From assembly GCA_012931725.1 (NCBI GenBank), contig CM022951.1, positions 21,911,457-21,975,456 on the forward strand: a DNA stretch of 64,000 bases. Direction: 5' to 3'. This document shows positions 1 to 11,397 of this stretch, piece after piece. Numbering within the stretch: the stretch's first letter is position 1; every line of letters starts with the position of its first letter. The notes under the pieces are model-generated. The model made no database searches and was not told the DNA's origin. It worked only from the letters and a program-made list of their open reading frames with translations. A program made the translations under genes and the position numbers. The DNA comes from Litsea cubeba. Its lineage: Eukaryota; Streptophyta; Magnoliopsida; Laurales; Lauraceae.

Positions 1-2702
1 CTTGGTAATTTGTTTAAAGGCCATATATGTTTTTGGGTACCTATTATATCTTAGTTTCATTATCCCTCATTTAATTATCACATATTGATAATTGTTTGAG
101 GTCCCTAATTTCTTTCTCTCGCAGTTTATTGGGTTTCTTAGAAGTTTTTTGGGTCTGTTTTATAAAAGATTTTTTTGCTTCTACTAGTTTATGTATGAAG
201 ATTGCTATTCTGGATATCGCTTGATTTCTCTTGAGTTGGGGCTGTTTCGTATTTTTGTTTTCTAAATCGGGGTTTTCTGTATGTTAGTTAGGTATTGATT
301 TTCTTGTTTCTCATATGAAGTAGATTTCTTGAGGTTTAACCTTAAGATATTTTTTGCTTCTTGAGATTTAGTTGCGTTTTTGGGCTTGTTCGGCAGCATT
401 TTCCTAGGAATATTTTGTTGGTTAGAATAGTTTCAATGGAGGCAGCCATGAATGTTTGAGCATGCAAGTGGAATGTGAATTTTTATAGGAAATTGATTCC
501 AACATCCAGTCTATGAAAAATTACAATTTTTTTATGGTTTTAGATCTTCACCCATGACTGAACCACCCCCCACCCCACCCATGACCCTTTACTCTTCACT
601 CCTTTAGTCCTATTCAACAATTTCCCTTTTCCAAGAATAATGCCAAACATTCTCATAGATGTCATCTCATAGGAGAAAACAGATTTGAGGATATATATTT
701 GTTAAAGCTATCTATAGCAATGCCTTCAAATGTGGGCACATGGAATGATGCCCCATTTCTTGTTCAAATTCTAGGTTTTGAGAAGCAAAATCTAGGATTG
801 TTATAGAATCCTAGGAAAATGATTTGCAACTATACAATGAATCGCTTTTGTAGGTAAACCTTAGGTTTAGCTGTGAAACTGAATCATAATATCCAATACT
901 TGCGAATCAAATCCCATGATTCAGGCGATTCTTTTAGTAAAAAAAAAAAAAAGCAGCAACAATATGATGAATGACTATTTTTAGTAAAATTGACGGTGAC
1001 TCGACAATTAGGCCGATTCGGCCCCAAAAAACATTTAACATTACGACAAATAATAACAAACTTTAGAAAATAAGGGTTTATGTCGTACAAATTTAAGCCA
1101 CACTTGTTTTAATTATTTAGAATAAACTTAAGTGATAATAGGTGGTCACATTTGATTTTCATTCTGTCGGATGAACATTACCTTCAATCTTCCACAAAAT
1201 AAGGTTTTGATCTTCCAAAGTGAGTTGACAACATCATCCCACAACATAAAAAAGGGGAAAAAGAATTAGTTTTATCCTTTTCCCGTACCCGTTTGGTAAT
1301 TTTACATGTAAAATAAAGTGTAGTAAAGCATCAGATCAAAAGAGAATAAAATATAATGGGGTAATGATGGTATTTTATTTTTAGTTGTTTGGTATGGAAT
1401 ATTTTTTACTTTTTGTATAGAAAAGTGGAGCTTTCTTGTCTTTTAATGGAGAAAGAAGGTTGCTTTTTGACTTTTTTTTGAAAAAGATGGAGGGAATTTT
1501 AAATTAAAGGGCTATTGATGTGACCCCTTGTCTGAAAAATGGAGCCTTTACTTGACTTTTACTAATCCAGTAAAGTGCGAAATGGGCGGGTTGTGATGTA
1601 AGTCTAGGGAAGCACAAATCCTGATTGTGGTGAACCCAAATACCAATGCTACCCGATTTTCAATTAAAGAGACAAATCCACTTAATAAGGATAAAAGTAG
1701 AGATTCACTTACCGTTGATCACGAGAACACACCTTAGATCTTCAATCCAATGGGAGATTACTCAAAACCAATAGGAGAGAGATAGAAAATTGCACACGAA
1801 GCAACTTTATTGTAGAACAAAAAATCATAAACACACCCTTTTCTCAATAAGAATCTTCTCAAGGAATTCAGGTCTTTGATTTCGCTGCCAATGAAGAAAA
1901 AGAACTACAAGAAAAAAAGGGAAAAAAACTGCAAAAAAGAACCACAACAAAGAAAAAATGGTGCAATTAAAGTTTCATGTAGTGTCAAGCATATAATCCA
2001 AAACGAAAGCCTTCTCTTAGTAACTGCATCATTCACACTTCACCTCATATCACTAACTTGTGGTGTTAATTGAATAACTTGTAAGCACACAAATTACATA
2101 TGTGTGTGTGTGTCTATATGTGTATATAACTATGAAGAAAGGGAGATATTATAATTTAGGATTTACAGACCCTTCCCATGCCATTTGAATTGTTGTCATA
2201 GACTCCAATCCAGCCCCAATGCCTGTATTGAGAAATGAAATAAGTAATGCAATGTGACAAATTAACTCCTGAAACAAAACCCCAACGGGCACCCCATAAA
2301 TAAAAATGTACTCCTATATCCTCTTAACTATGTCATAAGATCCAATATTTATGGTCCGATGGCCCTCAAGTTTAATGGTTTTAGAATGTATCTTTTTTTT
2401 TTTTTTTTTTTAATTTCAATCCAATCTCAGTCCCATTTGGATCAGCATAAAATCCATGGAATCCATGACATTCAGGGTGGTGGTAGTGGGCGATGGGGTT
2501 GGATTGATCATAGGGGCCCCAGGTGGACGGTGGACCCCATCAGTTGTCTTGCACCATGCAAGACATCTACAGTGGAGCAATAGCAAAAAAAAAAAAAAAC
2601 AGATATATATATATATATGTGTGTGTGATTATTTCCTTTGTACTGAGAATGGTTTTATCTTTTGTTGGAACATGGATAATATTCTTTCTGATGCTTATGT
2701 AG
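1..2702 (+). other. Non-coding, probably HEMC intron 1
   Basis: No protein-coding exon was recognised. The stretch is AT-rich and ends in an AG acceptor at 2701-2702, directly before the first visible HEMC exon, so most of it is probably intron 1. It holds a MITE (1288-1586), a TG/TA microsatellite near 2099-2128, a T-run near 2393-2412, and an A-run followed by TA and TG repeats near 2583-2630. The missing first HEMC exon, expected to encode the plastid transit peptide and the start of the mature enzyme, was looked for by reading and not found. The intron assignment is inference. Confidence 0.5.
1288..1586 (+). mobile_element. hAT-type MITE, copy 1
   Basis: About 299 bp. It matches, in inverse orientation and over nearly its whole length, the element at 60364-60664. 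Ends are similar to CCCGTTTGG on both sides. It has no coding capacity. The assignment to hAT rests on the better-preserved second copy, which has an 8-bp target duplication with one mismatch. No clear target duplication was found for this copy. Confidence 0.65.
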
Positions 2703-3113
2703 GACAGTCCTTTAGCACTTGCCCAAGCTTATGAGACACGGGACAAGCTCATGGCAACACATACGGAGCTAGCGGAAGATGGAGCTATTGAGATTGTAAT
2801 CATTAAAACAACGGGTGATAAAATACTAAATCAACCGCTTGCAGATATAGGTGGTAAAGGCCTTTTCACAAAAGAGATAGATGAGGCACTCCTCGAAGGT
2901 AAAATTGATATTGCTGTTCACTCAATGAAGGATGTGCCTACATATTTTCCTGATGGGATGATTTTACCATGCAACCTTCCCCGAGAGGATGTACGGGATG
3001 CATTTATTTGCATGACTGCAAGCTCTTTGGCTGAGCTTCCAGCTGGAAGCAAAGTTGGAAGTGCTTCCCTTCGCAGACAGTCTCAAGTACTATACAGATA
3101 TCCATCGCTAAAA
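2703..3113 (+). CDS. HEMC: Hydroxymethylbilane synthase (porphobilinogen deaminase), first visible exon
   Basis: This exon encodes 137 residues of the enzyme that joins four porphobilinogen molecules into hydroxymethylbilane, in plastid tetrapyrrole (chlorophyll and haem) synthesis. It opens with DSPLALAQAYETRDKL and continues through IIKTTGDKIL, DIGGKGLFTKEID, AVHSMKDVPT, PREDVRDAF and ASLRRQSQ. These are the strongly conserved domain 1 motifs of the family, including the active-site lysine and arginine loops. Acceptor AG is at 2701-2702 and donor GTAAGTG at 3114. The exon is in phase 0 and continues exactly in frame into the exon at 10331. The N-terminal RIGTR-type segment and transit peptide belong to an exon not seen here. 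There are no stops or frameshifts, so the gene looks functional despite the transposons in the following intron. Confidence 0.95.
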
Positions 3114-3541
3114 GTAAGTGTTTAATTTGTGGCAACACACATCTGTCGTGTACTATTTGATTGGAAAATCCGGTTTTAGGGATTACAACTGTCTGAACCA
3201 AAGGGCATGATGGGCATTCAACTGGTCCATTCATGATAGAGATTTGTGTTTTAGCTTCTAAGCTGTAATCATTCCTTTCTTTTCTCATTTGAGCACATCA
3301 ATTTTCATAATTTTTTTTCTTTGGTTTCTTTGATTGTTACAGACATCCTAGTCTTATTTTATTTCTTTTTTAAACATTATGCACTTCTGCTTAAATCATT
3401 TGTTCTTTTAGTCAAACACCCTTTTGTGAGATGCATGGGTCATTTGTAATTGCCAGAATTATGCAGTAATTGGTAATTTTGAAAAACTTTGGAGAGAAGG
3501 GGCATTTTTGTAATTTCTGAAAATAATTAGTAATATAAATA

Positions 3542-3674
3542 TGAAGAAATGCAACCTATCTAGGGATTTGGCTCAGGGTAGATCGGAATGGAGAAACATA
3601 ATTCATGTAGCTGACCCTAACATAGTTGGGACAAGGCTTTGATGATGATGGTGATGATGATGATTATGATGATG
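3542..3674 (+). mobile_element. RTE-type LINE, 5'-truncated 3' tail
   Basis: A 133-bp insert carries the C-terminal end of an RTE/BovB-like ORF (reading like RSEWRN..HVADPN..GTRL) followed by a GATGAT microsatellite tail, the usual 3' end of plant RTE elements. It is flanked by an exact 20-bp target duplication at 3522-3541 and 3675-3694, so this is a single insertion of a severely truncated copy. A related copy lies inverted at 60055-60173. Confidence 0.85.
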
Positions 3675-3775
3675 AATAATTAGTAATATAAATAATGTCT
3701 TGTTGAGAAGAGACTTTGTTTATAAATCATAGAAAAACCAGAGACTACTATGTAAATATTAGAGACAATCCTTAC

Positions 3776-4028
3776 TATAGATAACCTTCGTCGCCGGAAC
3801 ATGATCGTAGTCAGTGCTTGCCCACTATGCCTAGCTGATGAGGAATCGGTTGACCATTTACTTCTCCATTGCAGGTTGACAAAAGCTCTTTGGTCCTCTA
3901 TTTTCAAGGATTTCAGCTGCAGTTGGGTTCTACCTCAATCCCTTCCGGATTTATTCCAAGAATGGTTTTGCCCGATTTCTAGCTTTAAAGAAGACCATGT
4001 GGCGACTATCTTTTTTGGCTTGCATCTG
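3776..4028 (+). pseudogene. LINE ORF2 C-terminal fragment (zf-RVT), left part
   Basis: The translation contains DNLRRRNM, then a Cys/His cluster CPLCLADEESVDHLLLHC followed by a WSSIF region. This is the zinc-finger-like zf-RVT domain at the C-terminus of plant L1-type LINE ORF2. The fragment is cut at 4028 by the Copia element. The text resumes at 9721 with the expected IWMIWKERN motif, but one base out of frame across a T-run, so the LINE was already decayed or has decayed since. The 5' end is truncated and its exact start is approximate. Confidence 0.85.
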
Positions 4029-4108
4029 TGTTAATCAGGCCCACAACCCATCAAAGGGATCCAGCCCAGTTCTTATATTCACGTGGATTGCTTTGGGTCA
4101 ATGACACA
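4029..4108 (+). repeat. Remnant of Copia 5' LTR
   Basis: The first 80 bp align with the start of the 3' LTR at 9451 (one 11-bp indel and a few substitutions). Identity stops at the shared ATGACACA, where GC-rich inverted-repeat sequence begins. The remaining 190 bp of LTR and the primer binding site were not found further right, so they were deleted or replaced. Confidence 0.85.
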
Positions 4109-4735
4109 ACGGGCCTTCTCCTCGGCGCGGGCACGGGCCTCCTCCTCTCGGCGCTGCGCGCGGGCATGGGCCTCCTCCTCTCGGGACTGTTTGAGAAATA
4201 CGACGTCTTCGGCAAAATATGGTACCAGAGATACGCCTATAAAGTTCTAGAAATGGAACCAGATTGAGCCCCTTACGTCTCCATAAAGATAAAGAAGGGC
4301 AACCATGCCCGGGATGGAATGGATAAGGAGATAAATCCTCACAATTATCCACCAAGTTTTCAGGCCCCCTATCTTGTATCCTGTGTACAAGAAAGCTCCA
4401 AAGATGGAGTTGACGTAAAATCTAGAGGGCGAAAGCTGGTGGCCCTCAGTTTTGTAGAAATGGTATGGTTGAAATATTGAGGGATTTAACCCAACCGTCG
4501 TATGCTGCTGCACCGCTGAAAACTTAGGTGGATAATTGTGGGGATTTATCTCCTTATCCATTCCGTCCCAGGCCTGGTTGCCCTTCTTTATCCTTATGGA
4601 GGCGTAAGGGGCTCAATCTAGTTCCATTTCCGGAACTTTATAGGCGTAGCTCTGGTACCATATTTTGCCTAAGACGCCGTATTTCTCAGACAGCGCCGAG
4701 AGGAGGAGGCCCGGCACATCGCCTAAGTAATAGGC
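4109..4735. mobile_element. Inverted-repeat (foldback-like) element
   Basis: Two arms of about 200 bp (roughly 4136-4362 and 4520-4716) are inverted copies of each other around a spacer of about 160 bp. The outer ends are GC-rich with short internal repeats (CGGGCCTCCTCCTCTCGG). It carries no recognisable gene. It lies exactly where the Copia 5' LTR breaks off. It may be an insertion accompanied by a deletion, or the product of a rearrangement. Exact ends and target duplication could not be fixed. Confidence 0.7.
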
Positions 4736-5319
4736 TTGACATGTCTTAATATACCTATATGGGCCTTCCACCTATCAGAAAACAAATCCAGGCATATGTT
4801 CAAGGAATTCCAGCGACATCCATCATCTGCGACAGTTCCATCATCTTGGTGGCCCACCCCTAATCATCAGATCAATCTCCAAAAACTACACAGACATGGT
4901 CGCCTGATATTTCTAGGATTATTGGCGATTTTTTCATCACCTCCAGGTAGTCTCTCTGATCATTCTCGTGTTCTTTCAAAAATTGCACAAGTTTCAATCA
5001 AGACCGTCCAGAATCTTGGATATTCAACGGAATAAGGTTCAAACCTATTCCAGTAGGTGCGAAAATACCGTGCCTTCTTGGATCAAACATCTTATCAGTA
5101 TTCAGATCCATATGCGGGGCCCACATAGAGGATATGAAGCTTCAGTCTGGGTTGTCAGAGGTTTTTTTTATCACTATTATTGGTCTGACTTAGATTTTTC
5201 TTTTCTGCTTGGTTGGATCCTGCCATCTGCACACCCAAACAGTTTTTCATACAACTGTTGCTTGATTTGATTACTGTTTGTTACTTATTCAATCCAATTT
5301 TTTCCAATCTAACATTGAG

Positions 5320-8300
5320 ATGAACAAATCTGAGGTTACTTTGATCAAATTCATTGGACAAAATTACCCTGCCTGGTCTTTCCAATTCCAAATCTACCTA
5401 GAAGCTAAGGAATTGTGAGGTTTTGTTTCTGGTGCTGACCCTAAACCCACTGAGGATGAAAAAAAGATATCCTCTTGGCATACTGAAGATGCCAAAATCA
5501 AATCATGGATTATGGGATCCTTGAGCTCCATCTGATAATGAATCTCAAGCCTTACCCAACCTCTAAAGCCATGTGGGGGTATTTGAAGAAAGTATATCAT
5601 CAAGATAACTCTGCGCGTCAATTTCATCTTGAATGTGTGATTACTGAATATGCACAAGGGACCTTGTCAATACAAGACTACTATTCAGGATTCCATACAC
5701 TGTGGTAAGAATACGATAGTATTAAGTATGCAGATATGGCTGACAATGTTTGGACAGTGATCCAAGATCTTCAAGCCTCTAGTCAAAGAGATCAGTTTTT
5801 GATGAAACTGCGAAGTGAATATGAAAGTGTCCGATCTGCCCTGATGAATCGGATGCCTTTACCTTCATTGGATGTCTGCTTGAATGAACTCTTACGCAAA
5901 GAACAACGCATTACGACCTCGGCTCATCTTGCTCAACAGAAGACTGAGACATATTCAGTCGCGTTATCGGCAAATAAGACTTCTCAGCCTCCACCTCGAG
6001 ACTTGAGCAAAACACAATGCTACAATTGTCAAAATTTTGGGCATCTTGCATCTCAATGCAAACAGAAAGTCCGCATCTACTGTAAAAAGTCGGGACATAT
6101 CATCTCTAAATGTCGCCGCCGCCCACAACGTCCATCACTGCTGTATCAGACTCCACAGTATCAGACTCCATATTCTCAGACACCGCATGCTTATGTTGCT
6201 TCTTTAGTTATGCATGCTCCTACATCTGCACCCTCATAGCCTGGGCCCTCATCATCTCTAACTCCTGAATTGGTTCAACAAATGATTGTCAATGCCCTCT
6301 CTGCCTTTGGTCTCTCAGGTAACACACCTTCATCTTCTACTTGGTTCCTTGATTCCGGGGCGTCTAATCATATGACGTATTCCCGTACCCTTTTCTCCAA
6401 TGTGACACCATACAATGGCAATCTTTAAATACAAACTACAGATGGAGGAAATGTTCCCATTACTGCTCTCGGAGATATCCCTAGTCCTATCCAACCCTAG
6501 TCCCATCCAATTGAAAAATGTTTACCTTTGTTCCAACTTTACTTCAAACCTATTGACCATCGGGCAACTTGTTGAAAATAATTGTAACATCTCTTTTTCT
6601 TCTTCTGGTTGTGTTGTGCAGGACCAGATATCCGGGAAGGATATCGCGAGGGGGCCTAAGTGTGGACGCTTGTTTCCGTTAGATTTTTCTAAAGTTTCTA
6701 GGAATATATTTGACAATAATGTGTTTTGCTTTTCTATTAGAGATAACTGCCAATTGTGGCATAATAGACTTGAACATCCTAATTCCAAAGTTTTGTCCCT
6801 TATGTTAAACTCTGGTTTATTAAATAAATCTGTTGGTCTTTCTTCTTGTGTGCCTTTTGATTGTGCTACTTGTAAAATGGGAAAGAGTAAAACTCTTCCG
6901 TTTCCTAATTCCACTTCACACAGCACTCAATGTTTTAATCTAGTCCATAGCGATGTATGGGGAATTGCTCCAGCTCTTTCCCATGCTCACTCTACATACT
7001 TTGTGACTTTTATTGACGATTTCAGTCGGTTCACATGGGTCTACTTGCTGCATTCCAAATCTGATGTTTTTAATATTTTTAAAATTTTTTAAGCTTATGT
7101 TGAGAATCAATTTTCCACCTGCATTAAAATCTTGTGATCTGATTCGGGCGGGGAGTATGTGTCCTCTAATTTTCAACAGTTTTTGCAAAGCAAAGGCATT
7201 ATTTCTTAAAGAACTTGCCCTTATACTTCACAGCAGAATGGAGTAGCCGAAAGGAAAAATAGGCATCTCCTTGATGTCACTCGTTCCCTTCTTCTTGAAT
7301 CATCGGTTTCTACTCGGTTTTGGGTTGAGGCACTGGCTACTGCAGCTCATCTTATCAATCGTATGCCATTAACCTCTATTGAAAATCAGAGCCCATATTA
7401 CTAGTTGTACAAGACATCTCCATCCTATGATGATCTTCATGTTTTTGGCTCGGTTTGCTTTGTGCATTTGCCTCCTTCTGAAAGAACCAAACTAACCGCT
7501 CAATCAACTCAATCTGTTTTTTTAGGTTATGCACCCTTCCAGAAAGGGTTCCTTTGCTATGACCCTCACATTCGTCGCATCCGTATCTTTAGGAATGTCG
7601 GTTTTTTTTTTTTAACAATAATTTTTTTCACAAACACCTTGATCCTCCTGACTCCTACTCCTTGGTGCCTTTACCTGGTTTTTCTGACAACACGTCAATT
7701 GTTCGATTTAATCCTAATTTTGTGTATCACAGACGGAATAAGGAAGCGCCCACCGTGACTTCCCCTCCTGATCCTCCTTAGCATCTGGTCCACCTCTGGC
7801 ACTTGGTCCATCTGACCACCCTTCATTGCGTCACTCCACTCGCATTTCAGTACCACCAAACCGCTATGGGTTCTCACATACTTCATTGATGGCCACTTTG
7901 TCTTCCTCTTCCATTCCACAATCCTACTCTCGGGCTGTGCAGAACCGATGTTGGAATAAGGCTATGCAAGATGAACTAGAGGATTTAGAGCAAAATCATA
8001 CGTGGGATAATGTCCAGTCTCCTGTGGGTGTCAAACCTATTGGCTGCAAGTGGATTTTTTTCTCTCAAATTAAAATCCGATGGCACATTGGATCGATATA
8101 AGGTACGCCTTGTCGCTCTCGGAAATCGGCAGGAATATGGCATAGATTATGATGAGATTTTTACTCCCGTCGCCAAAATGACCACCGTACGCATCATTCT
8201 TGCTATTACTGCATTTCAGTCTTGGCCTCTATATCAAATGGATGTAAAAAATGCGTTTCTTCATGGCGATCTCAAAGAAGACGTATATATGCGTCTGCCT

Positions 8301-9444
8301 CAGGGGTACTCATCCGAGAAGGGTATGGTTGCCAAACTTCGTCGCTCTTTATGGTATGAAGCAAGCTCCCCACTCATGGTTTGAAAATTTTCAAGATGCT
8401 CTTATCCGCTTGGATTTTCATCCGAACCAGTTTGATCCTTCTATGTTTTTATATCATGCTCCGTTCAGGATTACTGTGCTACTTGTCTACGCTGATGACA
8501 TTGTCATTACTGGTCCAAATGCACAAATGATTCAGGAACTCCAAGCTTCTCTTCATCAGACATTTCACATGAAGAATCTCGGCCCTTTAAACTATTTCCT
8601 TGGTCTTGAAGTTCATCAATCGACTAAAGGTATAGTTCTGAATCAGCACAAATACACGGTTGATCTCATTGACTTGGCTGGCCTTACTACTTCAGTTCCA
8701 GTAGATACGCCGGTCGAACTGAACGTCAAACTCAGTAAAGAGGAGGAGGGTGACCTTCCATATCCTACCACATTGCCAATTAGTTGGTAGTTTGATCTAC
8801 CTCACCATAACTCGCCTTGATATCTCCTATGTGGTCAACCTAATGAGTCAGTTCATCACTGCGCCTCGTCACCTTCATATGGCTGCTGTTCGCTGCATCA
8901 TTCGGTACCTTATTCGCACACCGACTCGCGGGTTGTTCTTTCCATCCGACAATCCTCTATCTCTCAAAGCTTATTCATGTGCCGATCCGGCTGGTTGTCC
9001 GGATACTCGCAAATCGACAACAGGATGATGCATGTTTTTGGGTGATAATCTGATTTCCTGGAAATGCAAGAAACATAAAAAAGTTTCCAAATCTTCTATC
9101 GAGGCTGAGTACCGAGCCATTCTGTTGCATGCTCCGAAATTCTTTGGCTCCGAGGTCTGCTCTCTGATATTAGATTTCCAGCAGAAAGAACTACCCCCCT
9201 CTATGCAGACAATACAAGTGCTGCTATTCGGATTATGGCAAATCCGATTTTTCATGAATGCACTAAACACATCGAGGTTGATTGTCACTGCATACGTGAT
9301 GAGTTCAAACGTGATGTCATTAGCCTTGCGGATGTCTCCACTGAGCTTCAAATTGCTGATATTCTCACTAAAGGTCTTCCACGACCATGCCATCAGTTCT
9401 TGGTTAGCAAATTGATGCTCGTTGATTCTCCCGCATCAATTTGA
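5320..9444 (+). pseudogene. Copia gag-pol pseudogene
   Basis: The domain order reads gag (from the ATG at 5320, with in-frame stops within the first 100 bp), two CCHC zinc knuckles (about 6016-6110), protease with DSGAS near 6352, GAG-pre-integrase and integrase (about 6750-7400, core FVTFIDDFSRFTWVYLL), RT (about 7940-8790, with YADD at 8488-8499), and RNase H (about 8960-9440, with a degraded DADW-type start and EAEYRA). At least six stops or frame changes are visible. It ends in a purine-rich tract (GAGGGGGG) just before the 3' LTR. It cannot encode a working polyprotein. Confidence 0.9.
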
Positions 9445-9450
9445 GGGGGG

Positions 9451-9720
9451 TGTTAATCAGGCCCACGACCCATTAAGCCCAGTTCTTATATTCACGTGGA
9501 TTGCTTTTGGTCAATGACACACTGTACATAGATGCGTATCTTCTATTTTAGTCTTTGTTTCTATAAACTTAGAATTGTAATTGATACTCTTTCCTAGATT
9601 AGAGCCTTGATTAAGGCATGTAAATGGTTATATATTGAGATGTAATCTCCAAAGGAATGGTCTCTCGAAATTAATACAATCTAAGTCAAATATTCTTCAT
9701 GTTTCATCATGAGTTTGTCA
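9451..9720 (+). repeat. Copia 3' LTR
   Basis: A 270-bp LTR with TG...CA ends, directly after the polypurine tract and directly before target duplication ATCTG (9721-9725). Its start matches the remnant 5' LTR at 4029. Confidence 0.92.
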
Positions 9721-10057
9721 ATCTGGATGATTTGGAAAGAAAGAAATAGGAGGTGCTTTGAAGGGATCTCTACCCCACAAGAAAACTTAATCCTTAAAAT
9801 GAAATTTTTTGTCGCCTTGTGGGTCTCTCTTATTCCAGATTTTTGGGGATTATCCATCGATGTAATTATGTTTAATTGGAGGGAAGTCATAGCTTTTGTA
9901 TTAGGCCTCCTCCTCCTTCTGTCCCATGGCCTCTGCGCCCCCCTATATAGTTATATCTTTTTGGGTGGTGGTTGTCTTTTAGGGGGGTCTTTCCCTACCG
10001 CTTCTCAGTATAGATCTTTTATACCGTAAAGCTTTTGATCAATACAAGTTACCATTT

Positions 10058-10088
<31 letters not shown>
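9721..10088 (+). pseudogene. LINE ORF2 C-terminal fragment, right part and 3' tail
   Basis: This continues the LINE broken at 4028. It opens with IWMIWKERNRRCFEG, the conserved end of zf-RVT-type LINE sequences, then a decayed C-terminal region and 3' UTR. It ends in a run of AT dinucleotides (10061-10088), the kind of simple-repeat tail seen on plant LINEs. The Copia insertion separates the two halves, so the LINE was there first. Confidence 0.8.
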
Positions 10089-10093
<5 letters not shown>

Positions 10094-10330
10094 AATTCCC
10101 TTACTAAAAAAAATCAAAGGACTAATGTCCAAGCATTAGACGAACGGCCCTAATTCACTTGCGAACTTCTTTCATTCTCTAATCCCTGTTCTCCTTTCTA
10201 TCTTTCTTCTTATTTTTCCTTTTTCTTTCTTTTCTTCAATTCGATCATTTTAAAACTTACAAATTAGTCATGGTCATTTTACTATTTATTCTGTGGCTTT
10301 TATTCAATATATATTTGATTCTTGTTGCAG

Positions 10331-10534
10331 GTTGTTAATTTCAGAGGCAATGTTCAGACACGATTGAGAAAGCTTAGCGAAGGGGATGTTCAAGCAACTT
10401 TACTGGCATTGGCAGGGCTAAAACGGTTAAATATGACTGAGAACGTTACTGCTATTCTGTCTGTTGATGAAATGCTTCCAGCAATCGCACAAGGAGCCAT
10501 AGGAATTGCTTGTAGAAGCGATGATGATAAGATG
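10331..10534 (+). CDS. HEMC: Hydroxymethylbilane synthase, exon 3
   Basis: 68 codons, phase 0 at both ends. The acceptor is TTGCAG at 10325-10330 and the donor GTATGT at 10535. It encodes VVNFRGNVQTRLRKL, then ATLLALAGLKRLNM and DEMLPAIAQGAIGIACRSDD, the domain 2 segment with the conserved RGNVxTRL motif that binds the growing pyrrole chain. It joins the upstream exon with no frame change even though 7.2 kb of transposon-filled intron lies between. One residue in the junction (K-VV) departs slightly from the usual VEEN-type sequence. Confidence 0.95.
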
Positions 10535-11219
10535 GTATGTGTTGTGTATCTGTTCCATGATCCTATAACCATACCTATGATAAGAATGAAAAGAAGTGGC
10601 CATGAATTCACCATGAAGGTGTAGTTCTTCGTGTAATTCCTGAATGCACTTTTGGTATATATGATTTACCGCTGTTACCCAAACCTAGAGAATTAAGATT
10701 CTGATGATTTCAACAGTTAAAGGAATGTGCTTATCTTAATGGGAAAAAATGCATTTCAAATGGGAAAGGATTGTAAATTATATTGAAAAATATGTAACAC
10801 AAAAATGGAATGTTTTATGACCTTTGGTTAAAATGTGTGTAAATGTAGGTGATGTTTGACTCTGTATCCTATTATATTATATTTTTATAGGCTGCAACAA
10901 TTTGCTGCAAGAAAGAACGAGATATAATGCCTGACAACAAACACTGATACACAACAATCCATATCTTTTCTTTTTCTTTTTTTCAAAGCTTTGGCACATA
11001 CACTGATAAACAACAATCCACACACTCATGCTACCCAAGTTCCTATCCAATCCAACAGTCCCAGAGATCGATCTTTGGTTGTTCTGCGTATAGGGAGATG
11101 CCTCACCACTTGGGCTACAAGTGGATTGGCATATAAGCTGGGTTACTCCAATTTTCTTAGATTTCATGTTCAATGGTGTGTAAAATGCCTAAACAGACAT
11201 TGCCTTCTACTTCTTGCAG
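10535..11219 (+). other. HEMC intron (685 bp)
   Basis: GT-AG intron with a T-rich stretch near 10969-10984 and an acceptor TTGCAG at 11214-11219. No gene or repeat family was recognised in it. Confidence 0.85.
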
Positions 11220-11397
11220 GCTGGTTACATAGCTTCCTTGAATCACGAGGAAACTAGATTAGCTGTTGCATGTGAAAGAGCATTTCTTGAGACTTTGGAT
11301 GGATCTTGTCGCACTCCAATTGCAGGCTATGCTTATCGAGACAAAGATGGGAACTGCACTTTTAGAGGCTTGGTAGCTTCTCCCGATGGAACCAGAG
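11220..11397 (+). CDS. HEMC: Hydroxymethylbilane synthase, exon 4
   Basis: 178 bp, ending in phase 1 at donor GTAAGG (11398). It encodes AGYIASLNHEETRLAVACERAFLETLDGSCRTPIAGYA in short runs. LDGSCRTPIAG contains the conserved cysteine that covalently carries the dipyrromethane cofactor, so the catalytic cofactor site is intact. It ends in GLVASPDGTR, as in plant homologues. A G at 11397 starts the codon that the next exon completes. Confidence 0.95.

Larger units (their letters stand above)
4029..9720 (+). mobile_element. Decayed Copia LTR retrotransposon in HEMC intron
   Basis: The boundaries are precise. The element starts TGTTAATC and ends TTTGTCA, flanked by the perfect 5-bp target duplication ATCTG (4024-4028 and 9721-9725). 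The 3' LTR (9451-9720) is complete at 270 bp. The 5' LTR survives only for its first 80 bp and then gives way to an inverted-repeat element; no primer binding site remains. The internal region has the Copia order gag, protease, integrase, RT, RNase H, with many stops and frameshifts. Its gag is clearly related to that of the Copia element at 57302-59737. Confidence 0.93.
3114..10330 (+). other. HEMC intron with nested transposons (7217 bp)
   Basis: The intron runs from donor GTAAGTG at 3114 to acceptor TTGCAG ending at 10330. It contains, in order, an RTE-type LINE tail (3542-3674), the left part of a LINE (about 3776-4028), a decayed Copia element (4029-9720), the right part of the same LINE (9721 to about 10088), and about 240 bp of plain AT/CT-rich sequence before the acceptor. 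All coding-capable insertions are in the same orientation as HEMC except for the symmetrical inverted repeat near 4109-4735. The other HEMC introns here are only 0.56-0.69 kb, so this one has grown by transposition. Confidence 0.9.

Noticed and set aside
2359..2734. Two overlapping open frames just before the first HEMC exon
   Set aside because: They cover a T-run, an A-run and a TA/TG microsatellite, resemble no family and have no acceptor or donor linking them to HEMC.
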